Of a DNA stretch of 64,000 nt, positions 10,990 through 19,686 are shown in pieces. How positions within the stretch are numbered: the stretch's first letter is position 1; each line of letters opens with the position of its first letter. The position numbers and the translations under genes are program-made. Under the pieces are notes generated by a model, which worked only from the letters and a program-made list of their open reading frames with translations, did no database searches and had not been told where the DNA came from. Source of the DNA: JAEINY01 sp942490535 (lineage in GTDB: Bacteria; Bacteroidota; Bacteroidia; Bacteroidales; Marinilabiliaceae); contig CALNXQ010000008.1 in assembly GCA_942490535.1 (NCBI GenBank), positions 124,001 through 188,000 of the forward strand, read 5' to 3'.

Positions 10990-13357
10990 CGTTCTGAATC
11001 TTATTTAGGGTGTTTTGGTACTTTTCGTGATTACATGATATCACCGCCTCATCCAATTCTTTCAGCCAATTGTTTATCCCCTCCAGCTTCAAGGCTTTAA
11101 TCTGGCTGATGATGCTTTTTATATCACTCACTTCATAAACTTCTTTTAAGCGCAGCTGGTTGAGGAATGGGTGCAATTTCTCAACCATCGGAGCTGCCAT
11201 TATATCATCGGATAGGCTCTCTCCTGCCGCTCCGGTTTCGTCATAAGAATGATCATTTTCTAGCCTGGTGGCCGGCAATGTAATGAAAAAACGGGCCCCT
11301 TTCCCCTTGGGCGATTCCACCCCAATGGTTCCCTGGTGGGCCTCCACCGCCATTTTGCAAAATATTAGGCCCAACCCTGTTGACCGCATACTCTTATCAA
11401 TCTGCCCTTGTCGTTTCGTGGAATCAAACAAGACTTTCCGGAGATCTTCACGTATTCCCGGCCCTTCATCTTCCACCCATAAGATGAGTTCCCCATCGCC
11501 ATGCTCCATTAGCCGCATGCTGATTTCGCCCTTTATGGGAGAATATTTGATGGCATTGGTGAGTAGGTTCACACAAACTCTCTTCAGTATTTCGGGATCA
11601 CCCTTCACCTCAAAATGATCCTGGCATATCTTATTAATAACAATGTCGCGCAATTTGGCACTAATGGACACATCCAACCGAGCGGCATCAATCAATTCGC
11701 AAAAATGGATGGGTTGCTTGTTCATGATGATTGTCGTATCCTGCGCTTGATTGACATCAAAAATATTCATGACCAGGTTCAGCATGGACTTACCCGACTG
11801 CCAAATGAGCTCCTCCTTATCCGGCACATCCTTCATGTGCGCCAGGTTGATGATTGAATTGAGCGGATTTTTCAAATCATGGATGATCATCCCCGTCATG
11901 TCCTCCCGAAACCGATTAAGCTCCACCAAACGCCGATTAGTCCCGGCCAAATATTCGGCTTGACGTTCAATGGCCACTTTTTGCTCCAGAATTTCATGAG
12001 TGCGTTGATCAACGGCTTTTTCCAACTCCTTGTTATGACGATCCAGTGCAATGGTTAATCGCTCCACATCCACATACGCAAAGGCCATTTTCTTAGACAT
12101 CACGTAAGCATAGGAACAAAACAGGACAAATAAGCCATAAGGCAGTAAATACGCCGAATGCACCAATTTATTGTAGTAGAGCATGTCATTGATCAGCACC
12201 AAATAAAAGAAAAGATAGCCCATTAAAAAAATGGCAGAATAAATCCTTCTCTTGAATGCGGCCCGAATTAATCCATATAAGATATACGATCCGGCAAAAA
12301 GAACAATGTACTGGTAGAAGGCCGGACTATAACTAAATAAGACTGGTGGCAATATCAAATAGGTTAATCCAAACGATACGGAAATACCCAGAATCACTTT
12401 TAATAGGCTTTTTGAAAAGATATCCTTATAAAAAGAATGCATAAAGGCAATCACAGCCGGCACCAGGAGCGTAAAAGCTAAATACTCGATCCGGATGGCC
12501 AATTGCCAGGATAGGAAGGGAAAGATATCCAGCAAGATTTTTTCACCAGTTGTGGCCACACGAAATAGCGTGAACAAACAAACCAGGCTAAAGTAAATCA
12601 CCGATGCATCCCGCCTCCCAAAAAAATAAGAACCGGTAAAAAAGAGGATCAATATAAACAATACCCCCAGCATAAACATCGCCAATCCATGCTTATAAAG
12701 TTTGTACATAAGCACCTCCTCTCCCCGGCCAAAAATCATGACATCCTCTGGTCCACCTTTACGGTGATGAAAGTTGGCCACCTGCAGGATCAATTCAATC
12801 TGCTTGTTTTCTGATTTAAAGTAGACTTCTTTGCGCCGCCAATCCGGAATGGTCTCCATCTTTGAATGGCCTACTTTCCCCACCGAGATGTGTTGTCCAT
12901 TGGCCCATAACTGATAGGCACAATTAATCTCCCCGATCTTTAATCCATACCAACCATCGTCAGGAACTTCTATCTCGACCCGGTAAGTAGCATACCCCAA
13001 ACTCCCTAATGATTCCCCATTAATGCGGGTCCCATTCCATAACGAAGGCACTTCGGTGTACTGAGTGGCATAGGGACGCCCGGCTTTTTTAAAGTCAGCC
13101 GGAGTTAACAATTGATTCCAATAAAACTCAAACTCCCCCTGTACAAACAGTAAACCCGTTCCCTCCAGATCAGCATCCGATAGGACCCACTTCCCTTTGG
13201 ATGCCATGGGGCCCTGATGACCAATACCTTTTCCATTGGTAAAACCCAGATAATAGGTTAGCAAGGCAGCCAATACAATAAACACAAGATAAATCAGAAA
13301 AGAGATAGGTTTAGCCAGTGATAATTTTCGAATATATGCGGGTATCGACACTGTCAT
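10979..13357 (-). CDS. 7TM-DISM sensor histidine kinase
   Basis: This 792-residue membrane kinase starts with a transmembrane helix (about 17-40). An extracellular beta-sandwich of the DISM type follows (about 50-215; includes GYATYRVEIEVPDDGWYGL), then a seven-helix 7TMR-DISM block (about 225-430) and a coiled coil. The HisKA domain has the phospho-His in GMIIHDLKNPLNSI, and the HATPase domain has the N box NLLTNAIKYSP, G1 box VEDEGPGI and G2 box STGLGLIFCK. A helical C-terminal tail of about 70 residues (KEVYEVSDIKSIISQIKAL) resembles that of the upstream kinase. DISM sensors are thought to sense carbohydrates or other small ligands; the ligand here is unknown. It lies 3 bp after the TPR kinase gene and overlaps the response regulator gene. 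Confidence 0.9.
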   Translation of the reverse strand: MTVSIPAYIRKLSLAKPISFLIYLVFIVLAALLTYYLGFTNGKGIGHQGPMASKGKWVLSDADLEGTGLLFVQGEFEFYWNQLLTPADFKKAGRPYATQYTEVPSLWNGTRINGESLGSLGYATYRVEIEVPDDGWYGLKIGEINCAYQLWANGQHISVGKVGHSKMETIPDWRRKEVYFKSENKQIELILQVANFHHRKGGPEDVMIFGRGEEVLMYKLYKHGLAMFMLGVLFILILFFTGSYFFGRRDASVIYFSLVCLFTLFRVATTGEKILLDIFPFLSWQLAIRIEYLAFTLLVPAVIAFMHSFYKDIFSKSLLKVILGISVSFGLTYLILPPVLFSYSPAFYQYIVLFAGSYILYGLIRAAFKRRIYSAIFLMGYLFFYLVLINDMLYYNKLVHSAYLLPYGLFVLFCSYAYVMSKKMAFAYVDVERLTIALDRHNKELEKAVDQRTHEILEQKVAIERQAEYLAGTNRRLVELNRFREDMTGMIIHDLKNPLNSIINLAHMKDVPDKEELIWQSGKSMLNLVMNIFDVNQAQDTTIIMNKQPIHFCELIDAARLDVSISAKLRDIVINKICQDHFEVKGDPEILKRVCVNLLTNAIKYSPIKGEISMRLMEHGDGELILWVEDEGPGIREDLRKVLFDSTKRQGQIDKSMRSTGLGLIFCKMAVEAHQGTIGVESPKGKGARFFITLPATRLENDHSYDETGAAGESLSDDIMAAPMVEKLHPFLNQLRLKEVYEVSDIKSIISQIKALKLEGINNWLKELDEAVISCNHEKYQNTLNKIQNDEL

Positions 13358-13360
13358 TCT

Positions 13361-15835
13361 TTAGTTTTTGAGATGAATTAGATCCATAAGTTTACGAAAT
13401 TTTTCCTGATCACAACGCAACACGGCCGATTGCATCGCCTCCACCCAAGGTTCTATAGCCGGTTGTAACAAATTCGAACCTTGATGAAGCATCTTACTGA
13501 TGCGGGAAACTTCATAGACATCAGTGGCCTCCAATTCCTGAAACAAAGCATTGAAGGCGACCTCACTTATTCGTCTATCACGGATAATTGCAGCACTTTG
13601 TCTAACCAAAGTCGCTCCCTTATTTGCGCTTAGATCCTTTTCATCGATTAATACGCCATCCATGGTCGAATCCAAGCTGCCAGATACTACTGGCAGCGTA
13701 AACCAAAAGACTGCCCCGCCATTATGCCCGCTATCCACCCCTATTTGCCCCTGATGCGCCTGAACAGCCATCTTACAAAAAGCTAATCCCAGACCTGTTG
13801 AAGCATAATTAGTATCATCTCTAGAACTACCTGTATAAGGTTCAAAAATAGCCGCTTCATCTGCTTTCAACACCCCTGGACCCTGGTCTTTAACCGTTAT
13901 TCTTACTTCTGTCGGACAATCATCTTCGACGTGTATATCAATGCAGCCATTGAGTGGTGAATACTTCATCGCATTGCTGATCAAATTGGTTAGTACCCGA
14001 AGAATTAAATCCGCATCCACCTCTACACAAATAGATCGGGCACACTGTATGTCAATGGCAATATTTTGTTGCCCGGCGCAAAACTGAAAATCGATCAATG
14101 ATTGGTTGATGATATCCTTTAAGCACACCCTGGAGCGGTGCAGCACGAGTTGGGTAGACGCATACTTATTGACATCCAGAATATTCATCACCAAATTCAG
14201 CATTCTTCGACCCGAATCGGCAATAATCTGATCTTTATGCTCATCCTCTAAATGGACAATGTTGATGATGGCATTCAGCGGATTTTTCAGGTCATGCACA
14301 ATCATTCCCGATAAATCGGTTTTAAATTGTGAGACACGTTGTAATTCCGTATTCACCATTTCCAATTCCCTGGCTTTCTGCTCTACTTCCCGGTGTTTCT
14401 GTGCCAATAACTGATTCGATTGCAGAACCAGCTGCTTTCGCTTTTGCAGGGCTACCAATAAGTAGATCAAGACCAGCATGGCCAGACACAAAATTAAGCC
14501 AATGATCAACTGATAACGAATTTTGCTTTGATTCAATTCATTTTGCTGCCGAAGCCAATCATTCTCTTTCTCTTTATGTTCGGTCTGATACTTAATTTCC
14601 AGGTTAGCAATTGCCCGACTGTTTTCCTCATTATATAAAACCTCCTTGATGGTGCTGTATTGCTCCAGGTAAGCAATCGCCAACTGCAATTCACCCTGCG
14701 CTTTATAACAATTACATAACCCTTGATAAATCTGCAATTGTTCCTTTACCAATTGAATGGGATCAGCCATTAGTTCGGCCTGCTTATAGGCTGTAATAGC
14801 CGCATGGTAGTGCTTTTGTGCCTGATGCAGACTTCCCATATTAGTAAGCGTGTGAGCAATCCCATCCTTCAGCCCAATTTTTTGTTTAAGTTCCAACGAT
14901 TTCTGAAGATAGTGAGCTGCTAAATCATATTTCCCCTGATTCTTATAAATGATGCCGATATTATTCAAGCTAATGGAGATACCACGCTGATCATGGAGCT
15001 CTTCTTTGATTTTTAAAGACCGTTTATAATAATCCAGGCTTTTATCATATTCCCCGATGCCTTCATACACCAGCCCGATGTTGTGCAAGGGCCAGGCCTC
15101 GCGCTTGCGCCACCCCTGTTGCCGATTTATTTCCAAGGCCTGATTAAAATAGTCAATGGCCAGTTCTGGTTGATTCAAGGTTTCGTATAATAACCCCACA
15201 TTATTCAAAACCTTGAACCGACCCAACCAATCATTCTGCTGCTCACAAATACGCAAGGCTACCTGGTAATATTGAAGCGCCCCCACCAGATCACCACCTT
15301 TTTTTAACACCATGGCCATATTATTATGCACCATGATTAACAGTTGTGAATCCCTGATGACAGAACTATCCCTTATAACTTGTCTGAGATTCTCCTGGGC
15401 TTCCGGAAGGTTTCCTTTCCGATACTCCGTCAAACCAATACTATTCAACACCCGGCCTAATTCATCGGGTAGTTTTAACCGATCTAAGGTCTCCTTGGCC
15501 AGATGGTAATAATACAATGCAGAATCCAACTCGTTCCTGCGTCCCAAAGCGATACCATATCCAAACTGGTTAATGGCTATTCCTTTCGGATAGTCAATTG
15601 CTTCGGCTATCTCCAGACCCTTTAGAAAAGCTGATTCGGCCTGCTGTATGTTATTATTTCGCAATTGGTAGCCCAATTCAAAATATAAATCCACTTGTTC
15701 TTTTTGATCGCAGGACTGGTCTATTGCCGTGAGCAGACTATCTTTAAAAGATTGGCCTTTGGCAGGTACCAGCAGCACCAATCCAATACCAAGCAATATT
15801 CCGGCTTTGAAAAATGAACAGAGGGATTTGTACAC
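13361..15835 (-). CDS. TPR-containing sensor histidine kinase
   Basis: This 824-residue protein begins with a GTG codon at 15835; an in-frame stop just upstream excludes a longer form. It has a signal peptide (about 1-27, ending near VPAKGQ) and a periplasmic array of tetratricopeptide repeats (about 50-400, NNIGxxYxxxGxYDxA pattern). One transmembrane helix (about 440-462) and a coiled coil lead to HisKA (GMIVHDLKNPLNAI) and HATPase (NLISNAMKYSP, VKDQGPGV, STGLGLAFCK). The helical C-terminal tail is shared with the downstream kinase (DVYEVSRISKML). The kinase core is clearly a paralogue of that of the 7TM-DISM kinase, while the sensor part is unrelated. It is the first gene of the three-gene operon. 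Confidence 0.9.
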   Translation of the reverse strand: MYKSLCSFFKAGILLGIGLVLLVPAKGQSFKDSLLTAIDQSCDQKEQVDLYFELGYQLRNNNIQQAESAFLKGLEIAEAIDYPKGIAINQFGYGIALGRRNELDSALYYYHLAKETLDRLKLPDELGRVLNSIGLTEYRKGNLPEAQENLRQVIRDSSVIRDSQLLIMVHNNMAMVLKKGGDLVGALQYYQVALRICEQQNDWLGRFKVLNNVGLLYETLNQPELAIDYFNQALEINRQQGWRKREAWPLHNIGLVYEGIGEYDKSLDYYKRSLKIKEELHDQRGISISLNNIGIIYKNQGKYDLAAHYLQKSLELKQKIGLKDGIAHTLTNMGSLHQAQKHYHAAITAYKQAELMADPIQLVKEQLQIYQGLCNCYKAQGELQLAIAYLEQYSTIKEVLYNEENSRAIANLEIKYQTEHKEKENDWLRQQNELNQSKIRYQLIIGLILCLAMLVLIYLLVALQKRKQLVLQSNQLLAQKHREVEQKARELEMVNTELQRVSQFKTDLSGMIVHDLKNPLNAIINIVHLEDEHKDQIIADSGRRMLNLVMNILDVNKYASTQLVLHRSRVCLKDIINQSLIDFQFCAGQQNIAIDIQCARSICVEVDADLILRVLTNLISNAMKYSPLNGCIDIHVEDDCPTEVRITVKDQGPGVLKADEAAIFEPYTGSSRDDTNYASTGLGLAFCKMAVQAHQGQIGVDSGHNGGAVFWFTLPVVSGSLDSTMDGVLIDEKDLSANKGATLVRQSAAIIRDRRISEVAFNALFQELEATDVYEVSRISKMLHQGSNLLQPAIEPWVEAMQSAVLRCDQEKFRKLMDLIHLKN

Positions 15836-15853
15836 GATGACTTATTTGAAGGC

Positions 15854-15885
15854 CAAAAGTATTAAACACAAGCCATACTACGAAA
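15854..15885 (-). promoter_or_regulatory. Candidate promoter of the sensor kinase operon
   Basis: Reading on the minus strand, TACTTTTG (15861-15854) matches the Bacteroidota -7 consensus TAnnTTTG. TTTC (15885-15882) lies 20 nt upstream, close to the -33 TTTG element. The start codon at 15835 is about 19 nt downstream of the -7 box. This is motif evidence only. Confidence 0.4.
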
Positions 15886-16029
15886 TGATGACAGATGCAA
15901 TTCTATTTGGGTCCCTCACCCGGACATTTCCCATTAACAAAAATACACCTTCCGCCAATGGCATGCATTGCCAGGGCGTAAACGGTAAGTATTTACCTCA
16001 ATGACGGCGTACGCGACTGCATCGAGGCC

Positions 16030-16197
16030 TTTCCTCACCTCAAAAACGGCGTTCCTCACCTCAACGACGACGTTCCTCACCTCAGCGACGGCGTTCCTCA
16101 CCTCAGCGACGGCGTTCCTCACCTCAACGACGACGTTCCTCACCTCAGCGACGACGTTCCTCACCTCAACGACGACGTTCCTCACCTCAACAACGGT
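16030..16197. repeat. 21-bp tandem repeat array (eight units)
   Basis: Eight contiguous 21-bp units share the core GTTCCTCACCTCA, followed by a variable RCGACGRC-like tail. A degenerate ninth unit lies upstream near 15990. Because 21 is a multiple of three, both strands have open frames: the minus strand would encode a heptapeptide repeat EVRNVVV/A (15934-16251), the plus strand FLTSTTT. Neither has convincing start context. The array lies between the kinase operon and mnmE, which are divergent. It is not CRISPR, because there are no spacers. Its function is unknown. Confidence 0.9.
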
Positions 16198-16449
16198 CTT
16201 ATCTTCCAAAAAGACACCGAAAGCCAGCTCCCAAACAGCTTTTGATCGCACATCGACGCCGATATTATCCTCTCTAATATAAAAATGCCAACCCCAACGA
16301 AAAAAAACAAAATATCACAGCCCTATTTTGGTGCTAATAATCTGATCTATTAAATTAAATACCATTCGAGACCAACCGGCTACCCCAGCATCAGACGTTC
16401 TTGTTCACAAAGTATTTGATAATTGCTTACTTTTGCAAAAAAAGAGACC

Positions 16450-17865
16450 ATGAGAAGCGAGAAAGATACGATTTGCGCCATATCAACAGCCCAGGGCATG
16501 GGTGCCATTGCAGTAATCCGCTTATCCGGAGACGAAGCAATAGCTGTATGTGAAAAAGTATTCCGTCCGGCCAAATCGGGTAAACGGCTCGCCGAACAAA
16601 AAGCCAATACCATCCATTTCGGTTCCATTTATGAGGGTGAAAAAGACATCGATGAAGTATTGGTAAGTCTCTTCAAAGCCCCGCATTCCTTCACAGGTGA
16701 AAACATTATTGAGATTGCCTGCCATGGAGCACCTTACATCCAACAGCAAATATTGCAATTACTCATTCGTAATGGGGCACGCCTCGCGGGAGCAGGGGAA
16801 TTCACGCAACGTGCCTTCCTGAATGGTAAAATGGATTTATCACAGGCGGAAGCTGTGGCCGACCTCATTGCCTCCCGTTCAGAAGCAGCCCGTCGTGTCG
16901 CCTTACAACAGATGCGTGGCGGATTCTCCAATGAACTGGTCAACCTGCGCGCTCAATTGCTTAATTTCATCACCCTCATTGAACTGGAGCTGGATTTTAG
17001 TGAAGAAGATGTGGAATTTGCCGACCGGTCAGAACTCACCAAGTTAGTGACCAACATAGAAGCATTATTACGGAAACTTGTCAACTCCTTCTCATTGGGT
17101 AATGCCATTAAAAATGGCATTCCGGTAGCCATTGTGGGCCATACCAATGCCGGTAAATCAACCCTATTAAACACCTTACTCCAGGAAGATAAAGCCATCG
17201 TGTCAGATATCCACGGCACCACCCGTGATGTGATTGAGGACACCATCAACATCGAAGGTATCTCCTTCCGTTTTATTGACACAGCTGGTATCCGCACCAC
17301 CAAAGACAAAATTGAAAGTATGGGTATTGAGCGTACCTATTCCAAAATTACCAATGCCACAATTGTTGTCCTGATGCTGGATGTGAACGATCCGGATGAA
17401 AAGATCCACGAAGCCATTACTGATGTAAAGAGTCGCCTGGATACTGATCACCAACAACTGATCGTCGTCATCAACAAAACAGATTTATTGCCAGAGGAAG
17501 GTGTCAATGCGCGCTTTAACAAAGCTGAGTTCCGCGAACTAACCGGTACCGATGCCATCGTCCCCATCTCCGCCAAACACAATACCAATGTAGATAAACT
17601 CACCGGTGAACTGCTCAAAACAGTAAACCTCGCTGCCATCGATAACGACGAAGTGATCGTCACCAATGCCCGTCATTACGAAGCCCTGCAACAGTCACAC
17701 GAAGCCATCCTGCGTGTGGTGGATGGACTGGAAACGGGTATCTCAGGTGATTTCCTTTCGCAGGATATCCGGGAAGTATTACACTATTTGGGTGAGATAA
17801 CAGGGGCTATCAACACAGATGAAGTGTTGGGCAATATCTTTAAGAATTTTTGCATTGGAAAGTAA
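16450..17865 (+). CDS. mnmE: tRNA uridine-5-carboxymethylaminomethyl(34) synthesis GTPase MnmE
   Basis: MnmE works with MnmG to modify the wobble uridine of certain tRNAs in the cytoplasm. The 471-residue protein has the N-terminal folate-binding TrmE domain (about 1-118, starting DTICAISTAQGMGAIAVIRL). A helical domain surrounds an inserted G domain with P-loop GHTNAGKST (about residue 229), G2 GTTRDV, G3 DTAGIR and G4 NKTD. It ends in the hallmark FCIGK, the C-x-G-K motif with the catalytic cysteine. I chose the ATG at 16450, preceded by AAAGAGACC, over an upstream TTG at 16423; MnmE proteins normally begin at this point. It is the first gene after the divergent intergenic region and lies 11 bp before the SWIM gene. 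Confidence 0.97.
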   Translation: MRSEKDTICAISTAQGMGAIAVIRLSGDEAIAVCEKVFRPAKSGKRLAEQKANTIHFGSIYEGEKDIDEVLVSLFKAPHSFTGENIIEIACHGAPYIQQQILQLLIRNGARLAGAGEFTQRAFLNGKMDLSQAEAVADLIASRSEAARRVALQQMRGGFSNELVNLRAQLLNFITLIELELDFSEEDVEFADRSELTKLVTNIEALLRKLVNSFSLGNAIKNGIPVAIVGHTNAGKSTLLNTLLQEDKAIVSDIHGTTRDVIEDTINIEGISFRFIDTAGIRTTKDKIESMGIERTYSKITNATIVVLMLDVNDPDEKIHEAITDVKSRLDTDHQQLIVVINKTDLLPEEGVNARFNKAEFRELTGTDAIVPISAKHNTNVDKLTGELLKTVNLAAIDNDEVIVTNARHYEALQQSHEAILRVVDGLETGISGDFLSQDIREVLHYLGEITGAINTDEVLGNIFKNFCIGK

Positions 17866-17876
17866 TCAACAAAACA

Positions 17877-19592
17877 ATGACCATACAAGAATTAATCAAA
17901 CAGATACCCACTAAAATATTACAACGCGGACAAAATTATTTCGACAATGGAAATATTTTGCGACTCGATCAGGGTAGAAATGGTACCTGGCATGCAGAAG
18001 TTGAGGGCAACTACGGAAATTATGAAGTAGAGATTAAAGCAAATAACAACAATGAATCAGCAGATTATTATTGTGATTGCCCCTATGATGGTGCCATTTG
18101 TAAGCACATTGCTGCTGTTGCTCTAGCTATAAATGACGAAAATACCATCCCCATTTCATCAGATGATGAAGACCCTAATTTAGAAAGCTGGGTACAATTA
18201 ATAAAGGATGCCAAGCCAACAGATTTAAGAAATTTTATGCTGGACTACGGTGTGAAAAATCAGGACTTCAAACATCAAATCAAGCTGACCTTTTCACAGC
18301 CTGTTTCAGTACAGAATGCTGATAATATTGCATACTACCAGGGCCAGATAAACGGAATATTTGATAATTACGATGACCGGGGTTTTATTGATTATCGCAG
18401 CAGTCGTAATGCCATGAACGATGTGAGTCAATTTCAAATAAAGGCTGATGATTATTATTCAAATGGTAATCTGAACGAAGCTTTTTGCATTTCGGCTGCC
18501 ATTGCAATGGAGGGCGTAAAAGCCATTCAATACATGGATGATTCATCGGGCGAATGCGGTGGGGCGATCTATGAAGCATTCCAGGTTATTGAAAATATTC
18601 TTAACCAGGAAGTACCAACAGAGTTAAAGGAACGGATTTTTGATTGGCTTTATGAGCAGGTGCAAAATGCTGATTACAGAAATTATGGCGTTGGAGATAG
18701 CTTGGAACCATTATTTTTTGAAACAGCTGCATCCTTAAAACAAATGGATATTGCCTATGAATTCATAGATGCTAAAATAGCTGAGCTGGACAAGGAAGAG
18801 GGTTGGAGCAAAAAGTACTATTTACAAACTTACCTGGGCGAAAAGATAAACTTGTTACAATCAGAAGGCCGCACAGCTGAAGCTGACAATATCATTGATA
18901 CTTATCTGCATTTTGAGAAATTCAGACAAATAAGGGTAAAACAGGCTTTGTCTGCAAACAAGTCGGAAAAAGCAGAAAAACTTATGCTTGATGGCATAAA
19001 AGCAGCACAACAAGATAATGCTCCCGGTACAGTTCATCAATGGAAAGACCAATTGCTTGAATTATACAGGCAACAAAAAGAAGCCATTAAATACAATAAA
19101 CTGGCCAGGGAACTCTTTGTTGAAAATACGTCGGACATTAAGTATTTTAAATTTTATAAACAGACCAGTCCAACAGAGGGGTGGGTGGCTAACAGAAATA
19201 AGTTAATTGCTGAACTGAAAAACAAAAAACGAGGGTATTACAGCGGAATATCCTTAGATGAGTTAGCAAATATTTATATTGAAGAACAAATGATTGATGA
19301 ACTCTTTAAAATCGTCAGTTCTTCGAATAGTATTCAGACCATTATTAAATATACCACCCACCTGAAATTGAAATATCCTGCCGAATTATTGGGATATTAT
19401 AAAGCAGCCATTGAAAAACAAGCTGAACAAACTGGTCGTAATGTATATGTTTCCCTGGCACAGTACTTAAAACAAATGGCTAAGCTTAAAGACGGATTAC
19501 CTGCTGCAAAAGCCTTAAAAGATTCATTACTTCACCAGTACAAAAACCGTCCGGCCATGAAAGAAGAATTTAAGAAATTGAATTGGGATTAA
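17877..19592 (+). CDS. SWIM zinc-finger domain protein
   Basis: This 571-residue protein has a SWIM-type zinc motif near the N-terminus (about residues 65-77; YCDCPYDGAICKH, the CxCx(n)CxH pattern). The rest is a long, mostly helical region with TPR-like character (for example the DQLLELYRQQKEAIKYNKLA segment). SWIM domains mediate nucleic-acid or protein binding, and bacterial proteins of this shape are mostly uncharacterised. I take the ATG at 17877 as start, 11 bp after the mnmE stop; an upstream ATG at 17850 lies inside the mnmE end. Co-transcription with mnmE is likely from the spacing. No transmembrane segment or signal peptide was seen. Confidence 0.88.
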   Translation: MTIQELIKQIPTKILQRGQNYFDNGNILRLDQGRNGTWHAEVEGNYGNYEVEIKANNNNESADYYCDCPYDGAICKHIAAVALAINDENTIPISSDDEDPNLESWVQLIKDAKPTDLRNFMLDYGVKNQDFKHQIKLTFSQPVSVQNADNIAYYQGQINGIFDNYDDRGFIDYRSSRNAMNDVSQFQIKADDYYSNGNLNEAFCISAAIAMEGVKAIQYMDDSSGECGGAIYEAFQVIENILNQEVPTELKERIFDWLYEQVQNADYRNYGVGDSLEPLFFETAASLKQMDIAYEFIDAKIAELDKEEGWSKKYYLQTYLGEKINLLQSEGRTAEADNIIDTYLHFEKFRQIRVKQALSANKSEKAEKLMLDGIKAAQQDNAPGTVHQWKDQLLELYRQQKEAIKYNKLARELFVENTSDIKYFKFYKQTSPTEGWVANRNKLIAELKNKKRGYYSGISLDELANIYIEEQMIDELFKIVSSSNSIQTIIKYTTHLKLKYPAELLGYYKAAIEKQAEQTGRNVYVSLAQYLKQMAKLKDGLPAAKALKDSLLHQYKNRPAMKEEFKKLNWD

Positions 19593-19624
19593 TCAAACAT
19601 CCTGTTGGTAATCGGTATTGGCCC

Positions 19625-19654
19625 AAAAAAAAGCCCGGCTCCACCAGAACCGGG
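19625..19654 (-). terminator. Rho-independent terminator reading leftward
   Basis: On the minus strand, CCCGGTTC, a 5-nt loop and GAGCCGGG form an 8-bp stem (one G-T pair), followed by C and eight T. It lies between the SWIM gene end and the IS481-like element and points towards the SWIM gene. No intact minus-strand gene now ends here. It may have served a gene displaced by the IS insertions, or it insulates the SWIM gene from antisense transcription. Confidence 0.65.
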
Positions 19655-19686
19655 ATTTGGCATGCCATCACCGCAGGCTAAATTGT

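Noticed and set aside
10342..11100. Plus-strand ORF of 252 codons
   Set aside because: Antisense to the response regulator and kinase gene, whose domains are unmistakable.
16030..16197. CRISPR array
   Set aside because: Units are contiguous 21-mers with no spacers and no cas genes nearby.
15934..16282. Heptad-repeat ORFs on both strands over the 21-bp array as genes
   Set aside because: Both frames exist only because the repeat period is a multiple of three; neither has a convincing start context or a recognised family. Kept as a repeat and a finding.
16423..16449. TTG start for mnmE
   Set aside because: The extra nine residues are not typical of MnmE, and the ATG at 16450 has a better context.
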